A DNA stretch of 63,618 nucleotides from an uncultured bacterium (GTDB lineage Bacteria; Bacillota; Clostridia; Lachnospirales; Lachnospiraceae). This document shows positions 42,906 to 51,468 of this stretch, piece after piece. The stretch lies in the NCBI GenBank assembly GCA_947063875.1, contig CAMSTY010000013.1, positions 1 through 63,618 on the forward strand, read 5' to 3'. The position numbers were made by a program, and so were the translations under genes. How positions within the stretch are numbered: the stretch's first letter is position 1; every line of letters begins with the position of its first letter. Under the pieces are notes generated by a model. It had not been told where the DNA came from and did no database searches. It was given only the letters and a program-made list of their open reading frames with translations.

Positions 42906-45173
42906 TCACAAAATGTCGTTGATATCTGATTTTAACACATCCGCCTTGGGGCCGTACACAGCCTGGATTCCGTTATCCTTCTTCAGCAGTCCCAAAGCGC
43001 CCTCTGCCTTCCATGCAGGCAATTCCGCCACCTTGGAGGCATCCTTCACGGTCACTCTCAGACGTGTCATGCAGGCATCCACCAGGGTGATATTCTCTCT
43101 GCCGCCCAGCAGCGCAATAATCCGCTCCGCCTGGCTGTCGCCGCCCTTGCCAGAACCTGCGCCGCCGGCATGAGACGAAGCCCCGCCATCCTCATCCGCA
43201 TTTTCATCCGTATAGTTGCCCAGACGTCCCGGTGTTGCGAAATGCAGTTTATCAATCATCACATAGGCAACCACATATCCAATGGCAAAGAACGCCAACA
43301 CGCAAACGACAAAGTTAATCAGGTCGCCCGCCAGACCGGCCTTCATGGACATGGGCACCCGGGTGATAAACTCCAGATTGCCAAAGGAATGAAGCCGCAA
43401 ATGCACAATCCCCGCCATGGCAAAAGCACATCCCTGCAAAACGGCATATACCGCGTACAAGGGCAGCGCACAGAACATAAACATAAACTCCAAAGGCTCA
43501 GTAACACCTGTCAGAAACACTGCCAGCACCGTAGAGACAAACATGGAGCGGTAAGATTTTTTCTTGTCCGCATCCACCCGGCGGTACATGGCCAGAGCGA
43601 TTCCCAGCAAAAGCCCGGTGGCGCCGATCATCTGCCCTACCTTAAACCGGGCGGGTGTCACCGTTGCCATCAGATCGGTATAAGCCGCCATATCCCCGGC
43701 GTCCTTAAAGTTGATCAAATCCGTCACCCACGCCAGCCAAAGGGGGTCCTGCCCAAACACCTGAGAACCGGCATTGATTCCTGTCTGAATCGTATAAGTG
43801 CCTCCGAAAGAAGTGTAGTTCATAGGAATCGTCAGCATATGATGCAGGCCGAAGGGCAGCAGCAGACGTTCCAGGGTCCCATAAATAAAGGGCGCCAGAA
43901 CCGGTGATGTGGAAGAAGAATTGGCAATCCACACACCAAAAGCATTGATTCCTGTCTGTACCACCGGCCATATCACTGCCAGCACCAGCGAAATAATCAC
44001 GGACCAGGCAATCACCACCATGGGCACAAACCGTTTGCCGTTGAAAAATGCCAGCGCATCCGGAAGCTTCCGAAAATTATAATACTTATTATAAATCATA
44101 CCTCCCGTAAATCCGGCTATAATTCCCACAAACACACCCATATTCAGCGCAGGGGCCCCCAATACGGAGGTAAAATATCCATTCACCAGGATCTCCTGCC
44201 CGAACAGAGTATGGGTTACCGCCGCCGGGTCATTGAGCATATCCGCCGTCACACCGAAAATCGCGCCTGTGATACAGTTGATCAGAATAAAAGCAATCAC
44301 TGCCGCAAATGCACCACCGGCCCGTTCCTTGGCCCAGGAGCCGCCGATAGCCACTGCAAAGAGAATATGCAGATTGTTAATCACGGCCCAGCCGATATTT
44401 TCCATGGTGCTGCCAATCATAAAGATCATGTGGATATCCACGCCTGCCATCTGCACCAGCTTGCCCAGACTGATCATCAGGCCTGCTGCCGGCATAACGG
44501 CGATTACCACCATCAGTACCTTGCCCAGCTTCTGCAAAAAATCAAAGTTGATAGCCATCTTCTTTTTCTCCGGCTTTCCGTCCGAAGCAGCCATTCCGCT
44601 TCCGGAGCCATTTCCGCCTGCATTTCCTGCTGCCTGGCCGCTGCCCGTACTGCCCCCGGCGACGTTGCCGGCCCCATCGGCGCCGCTCTGAGCCTCATCT
44701 GAAACCTGCGCCAGCACATCCTTTCCGCCAATCACCGGGCCTTCCTGCCCCTTTAACGACTTCCCCTCCATGCCGCCGCATATCAGAACCGGCGTAATGG
44801 GATTCATCTGCCGCTCCTTAAGAAACTCCAAATCCACCTCTGCCACCAGATCACCGGCCTGAATCCGGTCGCCGGCCTTCACATAAACCTTAAAGCACTC
44901 CCCCTTCAAGGCCACCGTTTCCAGTCCCACATGAACCAGCAGTTCCAGTCCGTCATCCGAACGGAAGCCAATAGCATGAAGCGTATCCGCCACCGACGCC
45001 ACTTCTCCGGTCACCGGACTCACAATCCTTCCGTCCTCCGGAATCACCGCCATGCCGTCACCGATAATCTTTTGGGAAAACACCGGGTCCGGAACCTGTT
45101 CTAATGCAACCGCTTTCCCTGTTGCCGGCGACAAAATAGCAATGGCATTTTCACCGTTTTTCCTGTCAATCAT
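42906..45173 (-). CDS. Glucose-type PTS transporter, fused IIA-IIC-IIB
   Basis: A protein of 755 residues in the order IIA (about 1-140), a Gly/Ser/Ala-rich linker (about 150-205), IIC membrane domain (about 210-640) and IIB (about 675-755). The IIA phospho-acceptor is His81 in LELLVHVGLETVALKG. The IIB phospho-acceptor is Cys701 in TLVDACMTRLRVTV. The IIC segment MNYTSFGGTYTIQTG resembles glucose/maltose members. The usual order is C-B-A; the A-C-B layout is less common. Neighbours malQ and GH13 make glucose, maltose or isomaltose-type substrates likely. AGGAGG lies seven bases before the ATG. Confidence 0.92.
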   Translation of the reverse strand: MIDRKNGENAIAILSPATGKAVALEQVPDPVFSQKIIGDGMAVIPEDGRIVSPVTGEVASVADTLHAIGFRSDDGLELLVHVGLETVALKGECFKVYVKAGDRIQAGDLVAEVDLEFLKERQMNPITPVLICGGMEGKSLKGQEGPVIGGKDVLAQVSDEAQSGADGAGNVAGGSTGSGQAAGNAGGNGSGSGMAASDGKPEKKKMAINFDFLQKLGKVLMVVIAVMPAAGLMISLGKLVQMAGVDIHMIFMIGSTMENIGWAVINNLHILFAVAIGGSWAKERAGGAFAAVIAFILINCITGAIFGVTADMLNDPAAVTHTLFGQEILVNGYFTSVLGAPALNMGVFVGIIAGFTGGMIYNKYYNFRKLPDALAFFNGKRFVPMVVIAWSVIISLVLAVIWPVVQTGINAFGVWIANSSSTSPVLAPFIYGTLERLLLPFGLHHMLTIPMNYTSFGGTYTIQTGINAGSQVFGQDPLWLAWVTDLINFKDAGDMAAYTDLMATVTPARFKVGQMIGATGLLLGIALAMYRRVDADKKKSYRSMFVSTVLAVFLTGVTEPLEFMFMFCALPLYAVYAVLQGCAFAMAGIVHLRLHSFGNLEFITRVPMSMKAGLAGDLINFVVCVLAFFAIGYVVAYVMIDKLHFATPGRLGNYTDENADEDGGASSHAGGAGSGKGGDSQAERIIALLGGRENITLVDACMTRLRVTVKDASKVAELPAWKAEGALGLLKKDNGIQAVYGPKADVLKSDINDIL

Positions 45174-45229
45174 CGCTCTTCCTCCTCATATTCATTTTAT
45201 TAACCCTGCATTTATTTGCGCTATTTTAA

Positions 45230-45280
45230 CGCAACCGCTTGCATTAAATATATATCGTTTGCACAGATTTTGCAACCGCA
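45230..45280 (-). promoter_or_regulatory. PTS promoter with three LacI/CcpA-like sites
   Basis: TTGCAA (45275-45270) and TATATT (45252-45247) on the minus strand have 17-base spacing. Sites with a central CG surround it: TGCAAGCGGTTGCG (45243-45230, cre-like), TGTGCAAACGATA (45265-45253, between -35 and -10) and TGCGGTTGCAA (45280-45270, on the -35). They suit catabolite or LacI-type repression. Confidence 0.6.
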
Positions 45281-45457
45281 TTTTTTCAGTACTTTCCTGT
45301 TTCTCCATTTTTCATAAAACTTTCCTTCAAATATTATGCACTTTTACCTGTGTTTTTATAAAAACGTATGCGTTCCCACGCACACTCTCACTGAAATGCG
45401 GCTGCAACCATTTTCACACGTTCAAAGCAAGCCGGTACCTTCCCTGCCTTTCAGGCA
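45281..45457. other. Intergenic stretch without a gene
   Basis: Between the PTS promoter and the terminator of the iron-sulfur gene. It is T-rich on the plus strand, with no recognisable gene or RNA. Confidence 0.5.
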
Positions 45458-45503
45458 CAAAAAAAGAATGCCCCCATCGAAACATACGATGGACAGACAT
45501 TCT
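45458..45503 (-). terminator. Terminator of the 4Fe-4S protein gene
   Basis: On the minus strand AGAATG...CATTCT and the inner CCATCG...CGATGG form a long stem, followed by seven Ts. It starts 36 bases after the stop codon. Confidence 0.9.
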
Positions 45504-45538
45504 CATTCTGCAACATTTTTCTTACTTCCGTCATATTT

Positions 45539-46855
45539 TTAAAAATCGTTCTCTGCCTTAGCCTTAATCCCCGTATTTCTCTTCTTCTGCATCGCCAGCA
45601 GCCTGTCCAGATACACCGACTTAAACTGCCTGCTGGCCAAAGCCTGCTTTATCGGCGGCAGTTCCAGAATGGTTCCAAACACCGCCGCCATGGCACGATG
45701 GCTGGCAAATGCCTGATTATCAAATATCAGGTTCTGCAGCGTCCCCTTCTCGATCGCCTGCAGAACAAAGCGGTGAGTGCTGTTCACCGGCGTAATCACC
45801 TGGATCGGGCGCCGTTTCAGTTCAATAGCCTTAGCAGGACAATTCCTGGCACAGACACCACACCCCAGGCAAATCTCGGTATCGATTTCGGCGTGCTTGT
45901 TCCGCTTCCCGCCCTCCCTCATGGAAATCGCCAACACCGGGCAAACCCTTGCACATTTCCCACAGCCGACGCACTTCTCCAGGGACACCTCAGGGATATA
46001 ATTGGTGGTGGCCACCGGCTGCATAGGACTGAATTTCCGGGCCGCCTGCAAAGCCTCACAGCAGCATCCGCAGCAGTTGCAGATAAAAGCCGGATGCTCC
46101 CGCACATTCTCTCCGATCTGCACCAGATTGCTGGCATAGGAACGCTCCAGGGCATCCATGGCCTCCTCCTTGGAAATCAGCCTTGCATACTCCCCATGCT
46201 CCGCCAACGACCGGGCCACATTGTCAAAAGTCAGGCACACATCCCAAGGGGCATCGATCTCACAAGGCTGTCCCGCATGATACATCTTATGGCGGCAATA
46301 GCAGGTCCCCAGGCCGATATACCGGGCCTCCTCCACAATATGAGTGGCACGTTCATAATCCAGAATATGATTCATCTTTTCATTGGTCAGCACCGGCTCC
46401 TGGACATAGACCCTCCCCAGCTTCGTCTCCGTGGCATAGAACAAATCCTTAACAAAATCCTCCTCCACGTTCATGTACTGATAATACAGTTCACTCAAAT
46501 ACTTCTGATCAATATCCCCCCGGGTCCGCATCAAGGCAAACTCAATAAACCCAGCCATAGGCGGCGGCATCACAAACTGCCGCTCCCCATGGTACTCCGA
46601 ATCCACCAGCAAAGCCTTCTCACAGAGATGATCCAAAAGCCTCTCCGCCTTCGCCTCCGTAGTCCCCCATACCCTTGCCGCCCGCTTCAAAGTAAAAGGC
46701 CTGACCGGCAGCAACGCCACCCACTTCGCCTCCTTCTCCGTATACAGCACCTGCAGAATCTTATACAAAGTCTCTGACGGCGGCGCCCCCTGAGTAAACC
46801 AATTGATCCGCTCCTCCAGATTCCTGTAAGCATCCCTCGTCGTCAAATGCCCCAT
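45539..46855 (-). CDS. Cysteine-rich 4Fe-4S protein with N-terminal winged-helix-like region
   Basis: A protein of 438 residues. Residues 27-85 look like a winged helix (PSETLYKILQVLYTEKEAKW, TLKRAARVWGTTEAKAERLL). Cys185, 187, 198 and 207 and a dense CNCCGCCC cluster (259-266) precede two ferredoxin-type motifs, CVGCGKCARVCP (295-306) and CLGCGVCARNCP (329-340). This makes at least two 4Fe-4S clusters plus one or two further metal or cluster sites. Homologues of this type occur in many anaerobes as predicted electron-transfer or redox-regulatory proteins without known function. AGGAGG lies just before the ATG. It is monocistronic. Confidence 0.85.
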   Translation of the reverse strand: MGHLTTRDAYRNLEERINWFTQGAPPSETLYKILQVLYTEKEAKWVALLPVRPFTLKRAARVWGTTEAKAERLLDHLCEKALLVDSEYHGERQFVMPPPMAGFIEFALMRTRGDIDQKYLSELYYQYMNVEEDFVKDLFYATETKLGRVYVQEPVLTNEKMNHILDYERATHIVEEARYIGLGTCYCRHKMYHAGQPCEIDAPWDVCLTFDNVARSLAEHGEYARLISKEEAMDALERSYASNLVQIGENVREHPAFICNCCGCCCEALQAARKFSPMQPVATTNYIPEVSLEKCVGCGKCARVCPVLAISMREGGKRNKHAEIDTEICLGCGVCARNCPAKAIELKRRPIQVITPVNSTHRFVLQAIEKGTLQNLIFDNQAFASHRAMAAVFGTILELPPIKQALASRQFKSVYLDRLLAMQKKRNTGIKAKAENDF

Positions 46856-46869
46856 AATACCCCTCCTGT

Positions 46870-47340
46870 TCTACCCAGCACCACATTATTTCCACCCATA
46901 AATAACACTATATCCACATTACTCCATCTTCTCCTCTCTCTATTTTGCTCCCAATCACCAATAATATCAATATGTTTCACACTATTTTTTTCAAATCCCT
47001 TCCAAAATTATAACACTTTTCCGACAGGCAAGGAACCCCTCCGATTCTTTCCAAACGGTTATTTCGCTTTTACTAATAAAAAATATATAAATAAGATTAC
47101 TGCATCCCACAATACTGCCGCAAAGCCAGCAACCCGCAACCCGAAAAAACCTCGCCGGAAGAGTCGGGGCCTCCCCCCGCTGTCCTCCCCCCAACAAATC
47201 TAAAGAAGGCCTCCGTCCGGCCCCGATTCCGCCTCTCCGGAACCGCAGCCAGCCAAAGACCTCCCCTTAACCCTATTTATACTCCCCAAAATCCCCAAAA
47301 GGCCCCCTCATCACCCATTCAGGGAATAAGCACCCTTTCC
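46870..47340. other. Non-coding stretch upstream of the 4Fe-4S gene
   Basis: About 470 bases. A TATAAT on the minus strand (47012-47007), with a weak TTCCTT 17 bases upstream, may be the promoter of the iron-sulfur gene. The part at 47120-47330 is C-rich on the plus strand and shows no gene, terminator or RNA I recognise. Confidence 0.4.
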
Positions 47341-47347
47341 TCCCTTA

Positions 47348-49210
47348 TCAGGAAAGCTGCTCCAGCACCCAGTCCACATCATCCGTAGTTTTCAGTGTCT
47401 CCAAACGCGCCGGGTCCTCCAACAAAGTACAAAGCTTGCTCAACAAATCCAGATGCTCGTCTCCAATTCCCGCGATACCAAAAACCAGCTGCGCCTTCTC
47501 CGCTCCGAAATCCACACCCTCCGGATACTGGAAGAACACGATCCCCGTCTTCTTGACCGTACCCTTGGCCTGGGTAGTTCCATGAGGAATCGCCACGCCC
47601 ATGCCGATGTAGGTGGAAACCAGCTTTTCTCTCTCCTGCATGGCATCAATGTAAGTCTCATCCACGTATCCCAGTTTCGCCAGCATTTCTCCGGCCGCCT
47701 GAATGGCTTCTTCCTTGCTCACCGGCTTCCGCCCCAGATGCACGCCGTCGGCAATAATAACCTGCTTTTTCACCGGGACATCCGGAATTACGATATCCGT
47801 ATTCTCTCCTGCAGGGGCTGCCGGAGCGTCACCGGTAGTCAGCTGCACATACAGGGCATCCAGTGCCGGGTCAGCCAGGAAATTACCGATGGTAATCAGC
47901 TGTGCCTGAGGCGCCGATTTCCGCGCCCGGTCAGCCAGGGTGGTTTGAACTACTGCAATATCACAATCTGCGGGAATATTGTCCACAGAGGTATTGGTTA
48001 CCGTAATATCCGGCCGGTTCGCCTTGATACGGTTGCGGAATTTGGTGGCTCCCATGGCAGAGGAACCCATACCTGCGTCACAGGCAAAGATGATCTTCTT
48101 AATCTCGGAGGACTTTTCAATGGTACCCGGCACCACAGTCTCCCCCTTGGCCTGCGCCTTCATAGCTGCCATCTCGCTCTGAGCCTCCTCGAGACTCTTG
48201 CCGCCAGCCATTTTCACCAATACGGAAGCAATGGCAAAGGACACTCCCGCAGAAAGGATTACTCCCACAATCACCTTCAGCATATCCGGTCCTGGCGTCA
48301 TCATCATATAGGCAATAATGGAACCTGGTGACGCCGGGCCCACCAGGCCGCAGCCGGTCATGTTGAACCAGAAAATTCCCACAATGCTTCCCACAATCGG
48401 AGCCACGATCACCAGGGGATTCATCAAAATATACGGGAAATAAATCTCATGAATTCCGCCCAGCAGATGAATAATCACCGCACCGGGAGCAGAATCTTTG
48501 GTGGTTTTGTCCTTACAGAAGAACATATAGGCCAGCAGCACCCCAAGACCCGGACCTGGGTTCGGCTCCAACATATACATAATGGACTTGCCGGCCTCAG
48601 CCGCCTGTGCTGTAGCAATCGGAGTAAAGATACCGTGGTTAATGGCATTATTAAGGAACAGCACCTTCGCCGGCTCGATAAACACCGCCACCAGAGGAAG
48701 CAGTTCCCTCTCCACCAGCACATTGACGCCTGCGGACATGATGCCCAGGATTCCGCTCATCACCGGGCCAATTACCAAATAGCCCAGCATGGCCAGCAGC
48801 ATACCGATAATGCCTGCTGAAAAGTTGTTAATCAGCATCTCAAAACCGGCAGGCATATGGCCCTCCATGGCCTCGTCAAATTTCTTGATGCAAAAGCCGG
48901 CCAATGGTCCGATTACCATAGCTGCCATCAGCATGGTAATCGAGGTATTGCTCATAATCGCACCGATCACGGCGATGGCTCCTACCACCCGCCCCCGGTC
49001 GCCGCCGATCATCCGGCCTCCGGTAGAAGCAATCAGCACCGGAATCAGATAAGTAAGCATGGGGCCAACCATACTGTTGAAGCCTTCGTTGGGTATCCAC
49101 CCGGTATCAATAAACAGGGCGGCCAGAAAACCAAAGGCGATCAAAGCGCCAATATTCGGCATTACCATTGCCGATAAAAATTTACCAAATTTCTGTACAC
49201 TATTTTTCAA
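47348..49210 (-). CDS. mtlA: Mannitol-type PTS transporter IICBA
   Basis: A protein of 620 residues in the order IIC-IIB-IIA, the same size and layout as E. coli MtlA. The IIC signature GGIHEIYFPYILM is at about 251-263 and NNAINHG at about 187-193. The IIB phospho-acceptor is Cys377 in IIFACDAGMGSSAMGA; the IIA one is His543 in MGVAIPHGTTQAK. It starts with TTG at 49210, seven bases after GTAGGAGG; the longer ATG frame overlaps deoR and lacks a ribosome site. No mannitol-1-phosphate 5-dehydrogenase is nearby; a SorE-like dehydrogenase and a FruK-like kinase take its place in the operon. Confidence 0.92.
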   Translation of the reverse strand: MKNSVQKFGKFLSAMVMPNIGALIAFGFLAALFIDTGWIPNEGFNSMVGPMLTYLIPVLIASTGGRMIGGDRGRVVGAIAVIGAIMSNTSITMLMAAMVIGPLAGFCIKKFDEAMEGHMPAGFEMLINNFSAGIIGMLLAMLGYLVIGPVMSGILGIMSAGVNVLVERELLPLVAVFIEPAKVLFLNNAINHGIFTPIATAQAAEAGKSIMYMLEPNPGPGLGVLLAYMFFCKDKTTKDSAPGAVIIHLLGGIHEIYFPYILMNPLVIVAPIVGSIVGIFWFNMTGCGLVGPASPGSIIAYMMMTPGPDMLKVIVGVILSAGVSFAIASVLVKMAGGKSLEEAQSEMAAMKAQAKGETVVPGTIEKSSEIKKIIFACDAGMGSSAMGATKFRNRIKANRPDITVTNTSVDNIPADCDIAVVQTTLADRARKSAPQAQLITIGNFLADPALDALYVQLTTGDAPAAPAGENTDIVIPDVPVKKQVIIADGVHLGRKPVSKEEAIQAAGEMLAKLGYVDETYIDAMQEREKLVSTYIGMGVAIPHGTTQAKGTVKKTGIVFFQYPEGVDFGAEKAQLVFGIAGIGDEHLDLLSKLCTLLEDPARLETLKTTDDVDWVLEQLS

Positions 49211-49287
49211 GATATTTCCTCCTACATTGCTACATTCCAATGCAGAACTGATCTCTTGACCATTTTTAAAGGAACCCGGAAACGAGG

Positions 49288-50049
49288 CTATAAAACCGGA
49301 ATCTTCTGCCTGCTGCACTCTTCCAGAAACCTTTCCGGCAAGCCGCCATCCGAGACTACGATATCAATCTCCGATAAATCGCAAATATGAAACGTACTTA
49401 TCATCCCAAATTTTGAAGAATCCATCAGCACAATCGTCTGCTCCGACTGATGGATCGCTGTCTGTTTTAAAAAAGCCTCCTCATTGCTCCCGCAGGTAAA
49501 GCCTGTATCCGGACTGTAGCTGGTCACCCCCAGAAAGGTCTGGCTGAAATTCACTCGTTCCAGTTCCCTGACTGCGGAGATTCCATACACACTCTGGCTG
49601 TAGCGATTCAGCCTGCCCCCGGGAAGCATCACTGTCGGCCGGGAAAGATTGGAAAGTTCCGTAGCGCAGCTTAAGCCTGTAGTATAGATCAGATTTGACT
49701 GATCCGGAAACAGACGGGCCAGCAAAGTAGCGGTGCTTCCCGAATCCAGAAAGATTGTGGTATCCGGCCGCAGCAGAGAAAGGGTTTTTTCTGCAATTCT
49801 CTGCTTTTCCGGAATATTGCGGATGGCACGTTTGCTTAAGTAATCATCCGTTCCCACGACCACCTGGACAGACTTTGCCCCTCCGTGGATACGCACAATC
49901 CTCTTGGCCTCATCCAGGACCTTCAGATCCGTACGCAGGGTCATCTCCGATACCTGGGAAAAAACTTCCTTGATTTGAGAAAAGCTGACGGTTCCATGCT
50001 CATTGATCAGTTCAACAATCGCATTTCTGCGTGTTTCCATTGAATCCAA
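49288..50049 (-). CDS. DeoR-family regulator of the hexitol operon
   Basis: A protein of 253 residues. The N-terminal HTH has NAIVELINEHGTVSFSQIKE and SEMTLRTDLKVLDEAKRIVR. The C-terminal sugar-phosphate sensor domain has FLDSGSTATLLARLF, LPGGRLN and SSKFG. The start is probably TTG 50049, six bases after GGGAGG (an ATG three codons later is the alternative). The upstream hairpin at 50059-50087 covers part of that ribosome site. The palindromic TTGTTG-CAACAA sites before pfkB and before the dehydrogenase gene are its likely operators, and sugar phosphate the likely inducer. Confidence 0.88.
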   Translation of the reverse strand: MDSMETRRNAIVELINEHGTVSFSQIKEVFSQVSEMTLRTDLKVLDEAKRIVRIHGGAKSVQVVVGTDDYLSKRAIRNIPEKQRIAEKTLSLLRPDTTIFLDSGSTATLLARLFPDQSNLIYTTGLSCATELSNLSRPTVMLPGGRLNRYSQSVYGISAVRELERVNFSQTFLGVTSYSPDTGFTCGSNEEAFLKQTAIHQSEQTIVLMDSSKFGMISTFHICDLSEIDIVVSDGGLPERFLEECSRQKIPVL

Positions 50050-50058
50050 AAGATACCT

Positions 50059-50087
50059 CCCATCTGTGCCGGAAAGCCACAGATGGG
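50059..50087 (-). promoter_or_regulatory. Perfect 10-bp intercistronic hairpin before deoR
   Basis: On the minus strand CCCATCTGTG and CACAGATGGG are a perfect inverted repeat with a 9-base loop. Its 3' arm ends in GGG that is also the start of the GGGAGG ribosome site of deoR (50061-50056). No T-tract follows, so masking of the site or RNA protection is more likely than termination. Confidence 0.7.
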
Positions 50088-50100
50088 ATTCCGACATCTA

Positions 50101-51369
50101 TTATTCTGTAATAAAATTCGCCAGTAAATATTCCTCTGCTTCCGGGCACCACAGACCCTGATGGGCATCCACGATATCCGCCAGTGCAATCAGGCGGGAG
50201 TCTCCCTTCTCCTCACCTCTGGCCCGCAGATCTGTCAGCGCTGTCAACGGCATGGAAAGCCAGGTGTAGATCAGCTTCTTGCCCCCCGGAATCTTCGGCA
50301 GATTCAAAGTAGTGTCTGCCACTGCATCCAATCCCCCAATATGAGTCACCATCACTGCCGGATTGATTCTCTTTGCTGCTGTCAATTCCAACGATTCAAT
50401 CATATCCGCAGTATTTCCGCCGGTTGTACCCATAACATGAGTAGAATTGTAATGTACATCATAAAAGTTCATGGCAGCGCTGAACTGATTGTCCGTAGGG
50501 CCGGCAAAGAAATTCAGACAGCCATCGCGGCCCAAAATAGCGCTGGACTGGGTCACCACCGCAGCCACCGGCGCGTAGCAGAGTACGTCATCATACCCGG
50601 TGCCGCCGGAAATCCGCATCAGTTCTGCCACCGGGTCCTCAAACTTTCCGGTATTGACAAAGTGTACCTCAATACCTTCCTTCGCATACTCCTCCGGCGG
50701 GAACAGCTGTGCCGCCCGGTCCAGACGATCCTGAGCCAGATCCGTCACCACCACCATAGAAGGGCGCACATCCCGGTGCAGCGCGTAGGTCAGGGCCCCC
50801 AGGCCCATGGGTCCTGCGCCGGCCATAATCGCCAGCTTGCCATTCTCCTTGATACCCATCTCATGAGTATATACACCCATCTGAGTGTGATAAGCAGCGT
50901 TGAAAGCGCCAATGCTGCAAGACATGGGTTCAGCCAGAGACGCCTCGTAATACGCACGGCCTTTGTACTCCAGCAAACATCCCAGTTCCATCACCTCCGC
51001 CGGAATCACGCAGTAGGTGGTATCTCCCCCGAAAAACTCATAAGAATAACCCGGGCTCCACATGGTTCCCTTGTAGTTCAATGCCGGCTGCAGCGTGAAC
51101 TTCATACCCGGCTTAAAGGTATCCTGGTGATTCTTGCCCACCTTGACAATATCCCCGGCAAACTCATGGCCCATGATAGCCGGATGCTCCGCCACGTCAT
51201 CGTGAACACGTTTGTGATTCTCGCCAAGAATGGCACATTTGTAGGTGGACATACAGATACTGTCCGATACCACCTTTACCAGAATCTCATCATCCGTAAT
51301 CTCCGGCAATTCAAACTCTTCCAATCTCAGGTCATTTGCTCCATGCAGTCTAACGCCTCTTGCTTTCAT
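50101..51369 (-). CDS. Zinc-dependent hexitol-phosphate dehydrogenase, SorE-like
   Basis: A medium-chain zinc dehydrogenase of 422 residues. Catalytic zinc ligands are likely Cys39 (DSICMSTYK), His68 and Glu69 (MGHEFAGD). The Rossmann motif is MAGAGPMGLGALTYAL. Long stretches such as GCLNFFAGPTDNQFSAAMNF and YDVHYNSTHVMGTTGGNT are close to E. coli/Klebsiella L-sorbose-1-phosphate reductase (SorE) as I recall it. SorE acts on the carbon next to the phosphate-bearing one. On mannitol-1-phosphate the same chemistry would give fructose-1-phosphate, the substrate of the kinase encoded upstream (inference). It has its own promoter and operator. Confidence 0.85.
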   Translation of the reverse strand: MKARGVRLHGANDLRLEEFELPEITDDEILVKVVSDSICMSTYKCAILGENHKRVHDDVAEHPAIMGHEFAGDIVKVGKNHQDTFKPGMKFTLQPALNYKGTMWSPGYSYEFFGGDTTYCVIPAEVMELGCLLEYKGRAYYEASLAEPMSCSIGAFNAAYHTQMGVYTHEMGIKENGKLAIMAGAGPMGLGALTYALHRDVRPSMVVVTDLAQDRLDRAAQLFPPEEYAKEGIEVHFVNTGKFEDPVAELMRISGGTGYDDVLCYAPVAAVVTQSSAILGRDGCLNFFAGPTDNQFSAAMNFYDVHYNSTHVMGTTGGNTADMIESLELTAAKRINPAVMVTHIGGLDAVADTTLNLPKIPGGKKLIYTWLSMPLTALTDLRARGEEKGDSRLIALADIVDAHQGLWCPEAEEYLLANFITE

Positions 51370-51386
51370 AATAAAACTCCTTTCTT

Positions 51387-51415
51387 ATAATAACGGAAAA
51401 TCTTTGTTGTTACAA
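51387..51415 (-). promoter_or_regulatory. Internal promoter before the dehydrogenase gene
   Basis: TTGTAA (51415-51410) and TATTAT (51392-51387) on the minus strand have 17-base spacing. The -35 lies inside the operator at 51403-51419. Confidence 0.6.
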
Positions 51416-51419
51416 CAAA
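51403..51419. promoter_or_regulatory. DeoR operator 2
   Basis: TTTGTTGTTACAACAAA is a palindrome with 7-base arms around TTA and overlaps the -35 of the dehydrogenase promoter. Same TTGTTG-N3-CAACAA plan as operator 1. Confidence 0.75.
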
Positions 51420-51468
51420 AAATATCTTATCTATCCTTAACTCCCGCTCTTTTTTGATCCCTTTCTTC

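Noticed and set aside
46991-47203. Small ORFs in the gap upstream of the 4Fe-4S gene
   Set aside because: Low-complexity sequence, no ribosome site, no family resemblance.
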